From positions 1 to 39,834 of the forward strand of contig SICV01000007.1 in NCBI GenBank assembly GCA_009694725.1: a stretch of 39,834 nt of DNA. The letters run 5' to 3'. The notes below the pieces were generated by a model. That model searched no databases, had not been told where the DNA came from, and worked only from the letters and a program-made list of their open reading frames with translations. This stretch comes from Candidatus Pacearchaeota archaeon (lineage in GTDB: Archaea > Nanobdellota > Nanobdellia > Pacearchaeales > GW2011-AR1). This document shows positions 14,940-23,649 of the stretch, in pieces; position 1 is the stretch's first letter; the number at the start of each line of letters is the position of its first letter. Made by a program: the position numbers and the translations under genes.

Positions 14940-17330
14940 TTATTGTGCAGCTGGACAGGTTACTTCAATTGTTTTTCCCTGGAGTGAAAAGGCATCAGGA
15001 ATGAGTGCATTTCCTTCTTGGGTAACTAATTCTTGAACGGCCTCGCCCCCTGCACGAATAGTAATGGGGATAGAGGATAGTGACTCTCCTGCTTCATTCA
15101 CCACCTTGATTACGAAGGGCTGGGCGGTAATTCGAGGAGCAGCTGAAAGATACAGTTCTTGCACTGATCCAAATGGACGAGCACTTGCATGTTCAATGAT
15201 GCGCACATACCGTCCTATTGCAGTTGTAGGGAATTGAACACCCACATATCTATCGCCCTCGAGTTGATAATTCTTTACTAACGTATCCCAGATTTTCCCA
15301 TCGCTTGACACTTGTATCTCGATAAGTAAAGGGGCATCTGCTTGTGCAACATAGAGATCAAGACGATTCAAACATACCTCCTGATTAAGATCTGCAGTAA
15401 ATGTTTTGGGGAAAGGAGCATCTGGATCTCCAAACCAGCCCGATGAAAGATTGTTATCGATTGCAAGTTGAGCAGTATAGGGACGCCGAGTATCTGAAGC
15501 GTACACTTCAGGAGGTGAGATCAATTGAAATTCCCCACATGCTTGAGGAAGGGCGATTTCCTTATTTGCTAATTTCTGTAATGTTTCTTGTACTTCGATT
15601 ATTTCAAATTGTAATTCTGGAATAACTTCTTCTTCAAAGGTAGGGCCTGGAGCAACTTCACTGACTGGTGGGGCAACAACCGGGGGAGTTTCTTTTTCTT
15701 TTGGAGGTTGGGCAGGGGGTTGAGCTGGAGGTTGGGCAGGGGGTTGAGCTGGATCTGCTTCACCACAAATGATTTTAGTATTGCGAATCATATTTTTACC
15801 CCGATCAGTCCATCCCCCAAACGTTAATTGTAGTTTATCAAATCCCCATTCTGGAAGTTCATAGGATATTTCTTTTCCATTTACGTCCCAAAATACCTGA
15901 TCATAATTTCTTCTAAAATGGAAGGGAACCCATGTTTCAGCAGGATAATCAGTAAAACCATATACCTCTCCAGATAATATTGGATACCCATGGGCAAATC
16001 CACCATTTGCGAGTGTTGCAGTTTTTTTTGAAATTGCATTGTGCGGAGTATCTGAGTATTGATTCGACGTGCGTATTCTATACCCCTCTCCCCCGTTCAC
16101 TAAAAAGATAAAGAGATCCATATAATTTCCCCCTAATTGTACTGCTTTATATTCCCCGATTACTTCAATTACTTCATCTGCACAGGAACAGGAAGGGGTA
16201 TAACTGTAGCCCCCGGGGACTTCTAACTCTTCATTTTGTGCCCCACTCACCGAACATTCAGTTTGACTTAATTTTTGAAACTGTATTTGAGGATCTCCGA
16301 ATATGGCGTTTCCGGTGATTGTAAGGAGCTCCTGTAAGAAAGCAAGACGAGGATAGCCAAATGTATTTTTTGTTTCATCTTGTGTGCGTTCCATTTTTGT
16401 TGTATCAATGCTTGGCTCCGTTCCTTGAAAAAAAGAGCCTGCAGTGTTTGGACAGGTAATCTGCAATGAAGCCATTTCTTCTTTAGGTGCAATTAACGTT
16501 GCCTTTCCAGAAGCGTCTGTTTCATACGTTGTTTCTCCGTCATTAAATAGAAAGGAGGTAGAAGGCACGCTTTCTTTTTGTTCGGTAATAATTGCAAGTT
16601 GGGTAATTAACAAGTCTGGAACTTCAGCAGTACTTACAACGATTTCTGAAAGTTGCCCATACTCTCTAGGAGTTTGAGATTGAGAGAGACGTAAATACCG
16701 AGCATAGATTGGAGAAAAGGAAATATCTTTTTTCTGTTCGGTAATTACTGTCGAAGGGAGTATTTCTTTCCAACTAGCTCCATCAATTGACGCTTCCAAG
16801 GAAGCAGTAAGCGGGATATCTTTGATGAAGAAAAAGAGCGTTGCAAAATCAATACATTTACCTTCCCCGATATCGATCATTAATTGGGGCGAAGGAGTGT
16901 TCGGTTCACTAAACCAATGTGTTTCCCTTTGTTGATCCACTGCTTGAGTTGCGGGATATGCTGCCAAAGAGGGGGCAGAGGCAGTAAGTGGCGTTTCAAA
17001 CCCATATTCTCCACAGTATGAAAGTGCGATGGTGCTCTGTAATTGAGTGCGTTTTCCTTCCTCTTGAATACATGCGCCTTCAGAACATATTCCTTGACAG
17101 ATACTTTCTGTTGCCACGGGTTCTGTACCTTCGCAGGTATATTCTTTTAAGAGTGTGGCATTGATACAAATATCTGCATAAAATTCCCGGCCCATTACTC
17201 CTGGTTGTTTTACTTCAAGGGCCCCTCGAATAGCGGGAAGTGCTGCAGGTTCATTGTCAGTACAGGAAAGATATGAAGAAACAAAGGGCAACATACATAA
17301 AAAAATACAGAACATAAGTTTCTTGAACAT
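14940..17330 (-). CDS. Secreted protein with two F5/8 type C (discoidin) domains
   Basis: The start is ATG 17330 because a TATA box (17352-17359) lies 22 bases upstream; the earlier ATG at 17405 falls before that promoter and inside RpoK. The 796-residue protein has a signal peptide (MFKKLMFCIFLCMLPFVSSY), then a Cys-containing region. A first discoidin-like domain covers about residues 110-240 (NTPSPQLMIDIGEGKCIDF, RYLRLSQ). A middle region follows, then a proline-rich linker of PAQPPAQPPAQPP repeats, a second discoidin domain near residues 620-735 (NNLSSGWFGDPDAPFPKTF, GRYVRIIEHA) and a beta-rich C-terminus. Such domains bind sugars or surfaces; a role in cell contact is inference. Confidence 0.82.
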   Translation of the reverse strand: MFKKLMFCIFLCMLPFVSSYLSCTDNEPAALPAIRGALEVKQPGVMGREFYADICINATLLKEYTCEGTEPVATESICQGICSEGACIQEEGKRTQLQSTIALSYCGEYGFETPLTASAPSLAAYPATQAVDQQRETHWFSEPNTPSPQLMIDIGEGKCIDFATLFFFIKDIPLTASLEASIDGASWKEILPSTVITEQKKDISFSPIYARYLRLSQSQTPREYGQLSEIVVSTAEVPDLLITQLAIITEQKESVPSTSFLFNDGETTYETDASGKATLIAPKEEMASLQITCPNTAGSFFQGTEPSIDTTKMERTQDETKNTFGYPRLAFLQELLTITGNAIFGDPQIQFQKLSQTECSVSGAQNEELEVPGGYSYTPSCSCADEVIEVIGEYKAVQLGGNYMDLFIFLVNGGEGYRIRTSNQYSDTPHNAISKKTATLANGGFAHGYPILSGEVYGFTDYPAETWVPFHFRRNYDQVFWDVNGKEISYELPEWGFDKLQLTFGGWTDRGKNMIRNTKIICGEADPAQPPAQPPAQPPAQPPKEKETPPVVAPPVSEVAPGPTFEEEVIPELQFEIIEVQETLQKLANKEIALPQACGEFQLISPPEVYASDTRRPYTAQLAIDNNLSSGWFGDPDAPFPKTFTADLNQEVCLNRLDLYVAQADAPLLIEIQVSSDGKIWDTLVKNYQLEGDRYVGVQFPTTAIGRYVRIIEHASARPFGSVQELYLSAAPRITAQPFVIKVVNEAGESLSSIPITIRAGGEAVQELVTQEGNALIPDAFSLQGKTIEVTCPAAQ

Positions 17331-17351
17331 ATTTCTTGAGAAGAAAAGAAC

Positions 17352-17359
17352 TATATAAA
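17352..17359 (-). promoter_or_regulatory. TATA box of the discoidin-domain protein
   Basis: Minus-strand TTTATATA, 22 bases before ATG 17330; this spacing decides the start codon. Confidence 0.75.
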
Positions 17360-17370
17360 GATACGGAATA

Positions 17371-17739
17371 TCATTGTTCTTCAGATGTGCTTGGCTCAGT
17401 TTCACTCACTTCATCTGATGCTACAAACCCGAGTACTTCTGCATCTTCTACAATTTCTTTTTCAACTTCTTGTTCTTTTGCGACAATTTCTTCATCTGAA
17501 ACACGCTCTTCTTTAACAGAGGTAAGCTTTTCTTTATGTTTTCGAGGCATAGGGCGACTAATTGCGATCGGTAAAATGCCAGAGTTTAATTCTTTTTCAG
17601 CAATACGTAATGAATCATATTTCATTGCTTTCAAGTCTTCATCGGATATTTTTAAGAGAAGGGGGGCATCCATGGCAATCTGTAATGCACGGGCACCAAG
17701 AATACGGGCAGTTTCAAATTTGGTAAAGTGTTCTTGCAT
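17371..17739 (-). CDS. rpoK: RNA polymerase subunit K (Rpb6 homologue) with acidic tail
   Basis: Residues 5-25 read FTKFETARILGARALQIAMDA, the conserved Rpb6/omega segment, and residues 53-66 LNSGILPIAISRPM match the family's C-terminal box. RpoK clamps the largest subunit and aids assembly of RNA polymerase. Archaeal RpoK is usually 55-90 residues; here about 50 more, very rich in Glu, Val and Ser, follow and are probably disordered. It lies 11 bases after Rrp42, at the end of the exosome operon, linking RNA synthesis and decay in one transcript. Confidence 0.92.
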   Translation of the reverse strand: MQEHFTKFETARILGARALQIAMDAPLLLKISDEDLKAMKYDSLRIAEKELNSGILPIAISRPMPRKHKEKLTSVKEERVSDEEIVAKEQEVEKEIVEDAEVLGFVASDEVSETEPSTSEEQ

Positions 17740-17750
17740 GGATAGTCTTT

Positions 17751-18566
17751 TTACAGTACCTTTTTAAGTTTATCGTACAACTCATCATACTTCTCACCGA
17801 TAAGTACTGCAGAGGTTTCAAGCTCTTTTTGAGTGAATGGTTTTGCCCCTGTTTTCTGAGTGCTATGCACCATATACTTCTTACCCTGTTTGGTAAGGCC
17901 AAAATTACATTTAACTTCTGCGGCTTCTGCTTCTTCACGAGTTGGATCAACAAATAATGCATTTCCAAGTTTGAAAATAGTGACTGAAAGTGGTATGACC
18001 TCTTTTGCAAGCGGTAAGCCTTGCTTAGTACGATTTTTATAATCGGGAAAACCGGCCTCGGTAATGCCTGGCATTTTTGCTTGTCTAAGGGCAGCAATAG
18101 CTGCACAAACTGCCGCATCAACTAAGTTACCATCATCATTAATCGGATAGATGTCAATAATAACTGTCCATACTTTTTCTCCTGCTTTGACAACCAGTTT
18201 GTCTAATTCAATCACGTGCGATTCACGAATAGATCGATCAACTAAACGAGGAAGTTCAATTGCATCAAATTTTGGAGGACCCACTTCATATCGTGGAGAA
18301 GCCAAGGGCAATAAATCGCCAGAAACCATTAAATTCCCTTTATCGGGAGAATCAGGATAGGGTTTGTCCAACGTTAATTTTACACCGGCAATAACTTCGG
18401 TTTTACCCATCATAACGCGTGCTGATCCTTCTGCCGCATTGGAAACGTTATAGGTTACTGAAATATCTCGGTAGTCTACACATTTTCTTCCGTCGAATCG
18501 TTTACCTTGCTCGAGCAATGTTTTCATGGCTTCTTGCGTATTTTTGGAAATGCCCATACCCATCAT
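17751..18566 (-). CDS. rrp42: Exosome complex subunit Rrp42
   Basis: An RNase PH-fold protein of 271 residues: GKRFDGRKCVDYRDISV near residue 22, GSARVMMGKTEVIAGVKL near 47, then PLASPRYEVGPP and WTVIIDIYPINDDGNLVDAAVCAAIAAL at about 133-160. Rrp42 is the inactive half of the Rrp41-Rrp42 ring but contributes to RNA binding. The start overlaps the Rrp41 stop (ATGA). A second ATG follows at once; either could be used. The order Rrp4-Rrp41-Rrp42 is the standard archaeal exosome operon. Confidence 0.96.
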   Translation of the reverse strand: MMGMGISKNTQEAMKTLLEQGKRFDGRKCVDYRDISVTYNVSNAAEGSARVMMGKTEVIAGVKLTLDKPYPDSPDKGNLMVSGDLLPLASPRYEVGPPKFDAIELPRLVDRSIRESHVIELDKLVVKAGEKVWTVIIDIYPINDDGNLVDAAVCAAIAALRQAKMPGITEAGFPDYKNRTKQGLPLAKEVIPLSVTIFKLGNALFVDPTREEAEAAEVKCNFGLTKQGKKYMVHSTQKTGAKPFTQKELETSAVLIGEKYDELYDKLKKVL

Positions 18567-19264
18567 TGTAGTGCTCCTTCTTTCAATGCTTTCTTTTGCA
18601 CTTCATAAATTTCTGCACAAGCATCATTTGCTAATTGTATGGCTGCAGGAATTAGGTCAGTTGAAATATTCCCATCCAATTGGACAAGAGTGAATTGGTC
18701 AGAATTTGCAATTTTTGCAAGTGGAAAATCGGTTGCCCCTTCCCCTTCGTGAAAGTCTTCTTCTTCTTTCGTTAAGTCGACAACAACCGTTGTGTCTTGT
18801 TTACCGATTGCAACTGAACATACCAGGTCTTTCATAGGTAATCCTGCATGTGCTAAGGCCATGGATGCGGCATTGATACCTGCTGTTCGGGTACCTGCAT
18901 CTGCTTGGAGAATATAAATTTGCACATCAATAACGGTATTTGGAAACTCTTTCAAATCAAGAACAGGAGAAAGAGCATATTCAGTCATTTTAGAAATTTC
19001 TTGAGAACGGCGAGAGGGCCCTGGTTTTTTTCGCTCATAGACTGAAAAGGAAAGCAAGTCGTAATTGACGCGAAGGACTGCTTGTTTTGGATCTTGCATG
19101 TGTTGCGGATGGAGTAATCGAGGGCCGTAGACTGCTGCGATGGCGATGGTATCTCCGAATGCAAATAATGCCGAACCATCAGCATTTGGCACAACGCCCA
19201 CTTTTGCAGTCATTGGGCGAAGATCAGTTATTTTTCTGCCGTCTGGGCGTTTAAAAGCAACCAT
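18563..19264 (-). CDS. rrp41: Exosome complex exonuclease Rrp41
   Basis: The catalytic RNase PH-like subunit, which degrades RNA 3' to 5' with phosphate. Motifs include KRPDGRKITDLRPM at the start, ERKKPGPSRRSQEISKM with the Arg-rich RNA/phosphate patch, and AGTRTAGINAASMALAHAGLPM. The acidic segment VVVDLTKEEED supplies the metal-binding Asp region. I chose ATG 19264, which overlaps the Rrp4 stop (TAATG); the frame extends 7 codons further upstream but into Rrp4. The length of 233 residues is usual. Confidence 0.96.
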   Translation of the reverse strand: MVAFKRPDGRKITDLRPMTAKVGVVPNADGSALFAFGDTIAIAAVYGPRLLHPQHMQDPKQAVLRVNYDLLSFSVYERKKPGPSRRSQEISKMTEYALSPVLDLKEFPNTVIDVQIYILQADAGTRTAGINAASMALAHAGLPMKDLVCSVAIGKQDTTVVVDLTKEEEDFHEGEGATDFPLAKIANSDQFTLVQLDGNISTDLIPAAIQLANDACAEIYEVQKKALKEGALQ

Positions 19265-19968
19265 TATTTTGTCTCCTGGAACCACTGTTCCATTTTCTCA
19301 GTAAGTCCTTCCACGAATGGTTTCTCGGTAATCATTTCAACTGCTTTTCGTGCTTTCAACATGTCATCCATGTTTTCGCTATATACCCAAATCCAGCCAT
19401 TTTGGCCTACCGCAACATCACACTTTGTGTTTTCTTTAATGAGATTAATCATGCTTCCTTCTCGACCAATCACGCGAGGAGTACGATTTGAACTTACTTT
19501 AAATGCAAATCCCCCTTCAAGTTTTCCTAATCCTGGACCATCAAAACCTAGATCAATACCTCGTGCTGTAATGCCCATTATTTTTGCAACAATCATATCT
19601 CCAATGGCTAGAAATTGATCCATTTCATTTTTATTAATAAAATGGGGGGATTCATCAATAGGTAAAAACCCATTACTTGCCCAGTCAATGTCAATAACCC
19701 ATCCATTCAAGGTAATATTACTTACTCGACCAATCACTTGATTACCTCGACGAGGAACAAATGCCCCTGTTAAAGAAATCACGCGAATGACCATTCCGGC
19801 TTCTTCTGCAAGACCATAGCGTGCTGCAACAATGTCAACCCCTTGACGACGAGTACCATCACTTGGTAAATAATCTTCGCCTGAAACAATTGTTTCACCA
19901 GGCACTACTACATAGCGCTTCTTGTGTGGTTCTTCTGAACCTGCTACTGAGATTTTTTTGATAGCCAT
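19264..19968 (-). CDS. rrp4: Exosome complex RNA-binding protein Rrp4
   Basis: An N-terminal domain (VVPGETIVSGEDYLPSDGT at 22-40), an S1 domain (GRVSNITLNGWVIDIDWAS, then GDMIVAKIMGI) and a KH domain (PRVIGREGSMINLIKENTKCDV near 165-186) are in the standard Rrp4 order. It caps the exosome ring and feeds RNA to it. The length of 234 residues is normal. It leads the operon with Rrp41, Rrp42 and RpoK. A TATA-like box lies about 62 bases upstream, so this transcript may have a leader of about 40 bases. Confidence 0.96.
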   Translation of the reverse strand: MAIKKISVAGSEEPHKKRYVVVPGETIVSGEDYLPSDGTRRQGVDIVAARYGLAEEAGMVIRVISLTGAFVPRRGNQVIGRVSNITLNGWVIDIDWASNGFLPIDESPHFINKNEMDQFLAIGDMIVAKIMGITARGIDLGFDGPGLGKLEGGFAFKVSSNRTPRVIGREGSMINLIKENTKCDVAVGQNGWIWVYSENMDDMLKARKAVEMITEKPFVEGLTEKMEQWFQETK

Positions 19969-20029
19969 AAAGTAAAAAACAAACTAACGATAATTCGTGT
20001 TCGTATGTATCAAATCGTTCTTTTGGGGA

Positions 20030-20037
20030 TTTAAAAA
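20030..20037 (-). promoter_or_regulatory. TATA-like box of the exosome operon
   Basis: Minus-strand CTTTTTAAA region about 62 bases before the Rrp4 ATG; further than usual, so the call is tentative. Confidence 0.4.
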
Positions 20038-20086
20038 GATTGCCCTTTGGTGTTGTCGTTACTTATTTAGACAACAGATGCTAAGC

Positions 20087-20094
20087 TTTATATA
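20087..20094 (+). promoter_or_regulatory. TATA box of the plus-strand unknown gene
   Basis: TTTATATA, 24 bases before ATG 20119. Confidence 0.7.
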
Positions 20095-20118
20095 CCCTCA
20101 ACCGAGAGCATTACTCCC

Positions 20119-20595
20119 ATGTCGGCACATTTGCAACACTATGAACCAGGTATATCTGCGGACGAAATAGCTGCGCTTGTGCATGATCATGAACGCACTG
20201 CAGATTCTCGAGTTCATGCTCTCTGGTCCACTCATCTTCGTAAAACCCCTGCCTGTGCACATGTAACTTGGAAATCTCTTCCAGGTACAACTATGTATGA
20301 TCATGTTACCTCTTCTTTACGTATGGGCGCACGATTATATCTTTCTTCTTTCAGACGTGCCCCTCTCTTTGAAGAAGCAACAATTCCTTTAGAATATGCT
20401 CGTATTTCTCTGGCTTCTCTCTTTGCATATGAACATTTAGTTCGAGCGCAACCTGAAGCCGCACTTTTAGAATTGCGTCGGGGTGAATTAGGGATAATTG
20501 GCCATACTGATGTGTTTCATCATTTAATGAGTAAACCGCGATCTACAATGCCCGAGTATGTTAGTTTGATTCATCAAAAATATCAAGGAAAGTAG
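20119..20595 (+). CDS. Hypothetical 158-aa protein
   Basis: One of only two plus-strand protein genes in the window. A well-placed TATA box supports expression. The protein is helical by composition, rich in His, Ala, Leu and Arg, with no membrane segment or signal peptide. Notable stretches are ADEIAALVHDHERTADSRVHALW at residues 14-36 and LEYARISLASLFAYEHLVRAQPEAALLELRRGE at 91-123. I cannot place it in a family. It sits between the exosome operon and SBDS, which are usually neighbours in archaea, so it looks like an insertion into that conserved cluster. It ends 4 bases before the convergent SBDS stop. Confidence 0.7.
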   Translation: MSAHLQHYEPGISADEIAALVHDHERTADSRVHALWSTHLRKTPACAHVTWKSLPGTTMYDHVTSSLRMGARLYLSSFRRAPLFEEATIPLEYARISLASLFAYEHLVRAQPEAALLELRRGELGIIGHTDVFHHLMSKPRSTMPEYVSLIHQKYQGK

Positions 20596-20599
20596 CGTT

Positions 20600-21274
20600 T
20601 TATCCGTTTAGATCTTCAGATTGTACAGCGCCGTGCGTAATGCCGTTTAATTTATCGTAAAAGTCTAATTGCATACCTGCTGGAATGTTCAGAACTGCTT
20701 GCAGGCTCCCATTTGCAAGCCACTCTTCGCTTTCTTTGAAATCTTTGATAAGTCCATACACTTGTCCAGAATATTGTGCAGGAATCGTGAGTTTTATTTT
20801 CTTCGTATCGAGTTTAATTGGAATAATTGTCTTCAGTTTATCCAAGATGCCTGTTAATTGTTGTTCTGCTGGTTTGTTATCAATATGCGCCTTCGCTTCA
20901 TCTAACGCTCGTTTAATGCGATCCTCAGTATACGGGCGGCCATGTTGATCTACTGCATTTCGAATAATTAATTGAATAACCTGCTTTACTTTCGCTTCTC
21001 GTTCTGCATCTCTGAAATCTTGGTTCTTTTGTACTTCACCCTTTTGAATGATAATTGTTGCAATTTGATAGATATCGGTAGTACTGAAGGCGTTTGTTAA
21101 TTGATCTTGACTCGCAACTTGCCCTTTTTTCAAATCTGAGTAAATCTGAGGCATGTCCAGTGCTGCCATGATATTTCCCTTCCCTGTTTGTACCTTCAGG
21201 GCTTCGTCTAAATCAACTTGAATTTCATACATCGTCGATTTGACTCTGTAGCGTGCGAGTACTTTTGCTCCCAT
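20600..21274 (-). CDS. sdo1: Ribosome maturation protein SBDS (SDO1)
   Basis: A 224-residue SBDS protein. The N-terminal FYSH domain is clear: KVLARYRVKSTMYEIQVD at the start, then DMPQIYSDLKKGQVASQDQLTNAFST at about 38-64 and IATIIIQKGEVQ. The central helical domain (GRPYTEDRIKRALDEA) and C-terminal domain follow. SBDS helps remove eIF6 from new 50S subunits in eukaryotes and is assumed to do so in archaea. It is divergent from PsmA, with both promoters in 99 bases; its own TATA box is 22 bases before the ATG. Confidence 0.95.
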   Translation of the reverse strand: MGAKVLARYRVKSTMYEIQVDLDEALKVQTGKGNIMAALDMPQIYSDLKKGQVASQDQLTNAFSTTDIYQIATIIIQKGEVQKNQDFRDAEREAKVKQVIQLIIRNAVDQHGRPYTEDRIKRALDEAKAHIDNKPAEQQLTGILDKLKTIIPIKLDTKKIKLTIPAQYSGQVYGLIKDFKESEEWLANGSLQAVLNIPAGMQLDFYDKLNGITHGAVQSEDLNG

Positions 21275-21296
21275 AGCTTAGGGTCTTTCTTTTGTT

Positions 21297-21304
21297 ATTT
21301 AAAG
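21297..21304 (-). promoter_or_regulatory. TATA box of SBDS
   Basis: Minus-strand CTTTAAAT, 22 bases before ATG 21274. Confidence 0.7.
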
Positions 21305-21333
21305 ATTTGTGCAGAGTCGATAATTCCATAAAC

Positions 21334-21341
21334 CTTAAATA
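21334..21341 (+). promoter_or_regulatory. TATA box of psmA
   Basis: CTTAAATA, 32 bases before ATG 21374; predicts a short leader of about 10 bases. Confidence 0.6.
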
Positions 21342-21373
21342 CGGTCAGAGAAAGAGAGATTTAGGACTATTTT

Positions 21374-22099
21374 ATGGATTTACCAACAGAAATGCAACAT
21401 CAAGCAATGGGATATGATCGTGCGGCAACGATGTTCTCCCCCGATGGTCATCTCTTACAAGTAGAATATGCTGAAAAAACAGTTAAATTAGGGAGTAGTA
21501 GTATCGGTATTGTATGTACGGACGGAGTCGTTATTGTGGCAGATCGTCGGATTCGGGATAAACTTGTTGCTCCTGAAAGTATGAATAAAGTGTTTGAGAT
21601 TGATTCCCATTTGATGGCTTCTGCTTCTGGCCTTTTGTCAGATGCACGTGTGTTAGTTGAAGAAGGACAAGTTATCGCACAACAGAATAGAGTTACGTAT
21701 GGTGGGCCAATTGAACCTATCTTGATTATCAAACGTATTGCAGATCGTAAACAAATGTATACGCAATATGGGGGAGCTCGTCCCTACGGAGTTGCTTTCT
21801 TAATTGCGGGTGTGCATAACCAAAAACCTCAACTGTATACTTCCGATATGACTGGACATTACCTTGCGTATCGCGCAAATGCAATCGGAGAACATGATGA
21901 GAAAATAAAGGAAATTCTTCGAAGAGATTTGAATGAAGATTTAACAATGCAGGAAGCAATCTCTTTTGCACTTAAACTATTTAAAGAAGTTCTCGATAAA
22001 AACTTTGATATTCAACGATTTGACGTCGGAATGATTAGTTCACGTGATCCTCAACTTACTCGCATACACGGCGAGGCATTGAAAAAATATGTTAAATAA
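21374..22099 (+). CDS. psmA: Proteasome subunit alpha
   Basis: A 241-residue alpha subunit. The signature MGYDRAATMFSPDGHLLQVEYA at residues 12-33 includes the gate-forming YDR and the SPxGxLxQVEYA motif. VVIVADRRIRDKL and EDLTMQEAISFALKLF follow as in the family. It forms the outer rings of the 20S proteasome, which control substrate entry. The beta subunit is not in this window. It is divergent from SBDS, a common archaeal neighbourhood (psmA-SBDS-Rrp4), though here the orientation is changed. Confidence 0.97.
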   Translation: MDLPTEMQHQAMGYDRAATMFSPDGHLLQVEYAEKTVKLGSSSIGIVCTDGVVIVADRRIRDKLVAPESMNKVFEIDSHLMASASGLLSDARVLVEEGQVIAQQNRVTYGGPIEPILIIKRIADRKQMYTQYGGARPYGVAFLIAGVHNQKPQLYTSDMTGHYLAYRANAIGEHDEKIKEILRRDLNEDLTMQEAISFALKLFKEVLDKNFDIQRFDVGMISSRDPQLTRIHGEALKKYVK

Positions 22100-22101
22100 T
22101 T

Positions 22102-23649
22102 TTAGTTTATTTTATTAATAGTGTAGAGTGGGATTTCTTGAACTCGTTTGGTTATGTTCATACTTCTAAATGAAGCCTTATTGCACATATTTTTCTTTTC
22201 ATAGTAGTTGGTCACATAATAGTCTGCTTGTTTTGAGGAGTTAACTAACCTTATTCTTGTTCGTTCTTCTATGGGCAGGCTTGAAAGGAAATGCGCTGCT
22301 TGAATATTTGCTGAGTAGATTTTCAGTACTGAACGATTGTCTCGTGTAAGAACGTGTTCGAAGATTTCTTTATAGGATAACCCCCAATAATCCGTATCGT
22401 ATTCCTGACAAGGGGTAGACATTTGAGGAGCAAGGGCATTGAAATAGAGATTTTCGTAGGGATGATAGGTTATATCTATAATGACAAGATGAATGACTGA
22501 TCCAATGAGGAGACACGTACCTATCTTTTTCAGTAGTTGGTTATTTTTTATCTTTTCATGAAGGAAAAGTATCCCCTTGAGTGCAAGCAAAATAAACGCA
22601 GGATAGATGAAAAAGAAATGTCTCCATCCAGAATACAAAGTTGGATTGTATAGAAACACGAGGAGAAGCGGAAGCGTAAGCCAGAGTAAGGGAAGGAGCA
22701 GATGTATTCTTTGAGCATCGCCCCCTGATCGTATCTTTCCGAGGGAGTAGACATACCCCAGGATACCTACCCCTAGAATACTCAACGGAAGGGTAATGCT
22801 CATCCAGACCGGAAGATAGTTCCACGGTGCCCCGGGGCCGGTGAGTAGCGTTCCTCCGAAAAGAGTAGAGACAAACATATCGAATTGTGCTACTTCACGA
22901 ATTGCGGGAACAAGCAGTAATGGATTTTGCCAGAGGAGTGGCCAGCAGAGAATGAGGGTACCGAGGAATGTTCCGAGATAGAGAAGGGATCGTTTGAGAA
23001 CAAGAAGTTGAGAGAGCCTCGTATGGTAGCGATACCAAAGCAGACCAATGGTAATAGGCACCCATATCCCTGCAACGATACGAATATCGCATGCAAGCCC
23101 TGTTACTATCCCGTGTACGCATGTTTTTTGCCAGGAAGGCTTTTCGAGAAGACAGAGTAACGTATACGCTGTTGCTATGTTCAAAACTAAAAAAGGAATA
23201 TCGACTGAATTATAGAAGGCATCTGCAAAAATACGAGGAGTGAGGGCAAGCCAGGCAACGCCCAGGATACTGAGGGACACTCGATGTGTGAGGAGAAAAC
23301 AAAGATGATAAAATAGGAATAATCCAAAGCAAAAGAAAAGCCAGACTGTATAATGACGAAGAAGATAGATATCATGGAGGTCGATGATCTGAAATACTTT
23401 TTCAATGAGAATGAGAGGAAGTTCAAACATCGGGCCATGAATGAGGCCATGATATTTACTGATAACACAATATTCATTGACACATCTATACGGTTCCCCT
23501 GTTAGTTTTGCAGTAATAAATTCATAGGTTGCAAGACCAAATTCTCGATTGTGCTGGTCGTCATAGGACATTCCGTAGTCGGAAACAAAAAAAAGCCCCA
23601 GAAGAGCAAAGAGCATAATGCCAACGGTTACTTTGGTATGTATGTTCAT
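22102..23649 (-). CDS. GT39-like (PMT/ArnT fold) membrane glycosyltransferase
   Basis: A 515-residue membrane protein with about ten or more hydrophobic helices. The first outside loop has YGMSYDDQHNREFG at residues 26-39, where the acidic pair fits the catalytic Asp/Glu site of GT-C enzymes that use lipid-phosphate sugars. A soluble C-terminal domain of about 100 residues follows (YHPYENLYFNALAP, DYWGLSYKEIFEHV). The start overlaps the stop of the GT2 gene (ATGA), so the GT2 enzyme may make the lipid-linked sugar that this protein transfers. The acceptor is unknown. Confidence 0.78.
   Translation of the reverse strand: MNIHTKVTVGIMLFALLGLFFVSDYGMSYDDQHNREFGLATYEFITAKLTGEPYRCVNEYCVISKYHGLIHGPMFELPLILIEKVFQIIDLHDIYLLRHYTVWLFFCFGLFLFYHLCFLLTHRVSLSILGVAWLALTPRIFADAFYNSVDIPFLVLNIATAYTLLCLLEKPSWQKTCVHGIVTGLACDIRIVAGIWVPITIGLLWYRYHTRLSQLLVLKRSLLYLGTFLGTLILCWPLLWQNPLLLVPAIREVAQFDMFVSTLFGGTLLTGPGAPWNYLPVWMSITLPLSILGVGILGYVYSLGKIRSGGDAQRIHLLLPLLWLTLPLLLVFLYNPTLYSGWRHFFFIYPAFILLALKGILFLHEKIKNNQLLKKIGTCLLIGSVIHLVIIDITYHPYENLYFNALAPQMSTPCQEYDTDYWGLSYKEIFEHVLTRDNRSVLKIYSANIQAAHFLSSLPIEERTRIRLVNSSKQADYYVTNYYEKKNMCNKASFRSMNITKRVQEIPLYTINKIN

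Noticed and set aside
17331-17405. Upstream start at 17405 for the discoidin-domain protein
   Set aside because: It would place 25 residues before the signal peptide, overlap RpoK and lie across the TATA box at 17352-17359.
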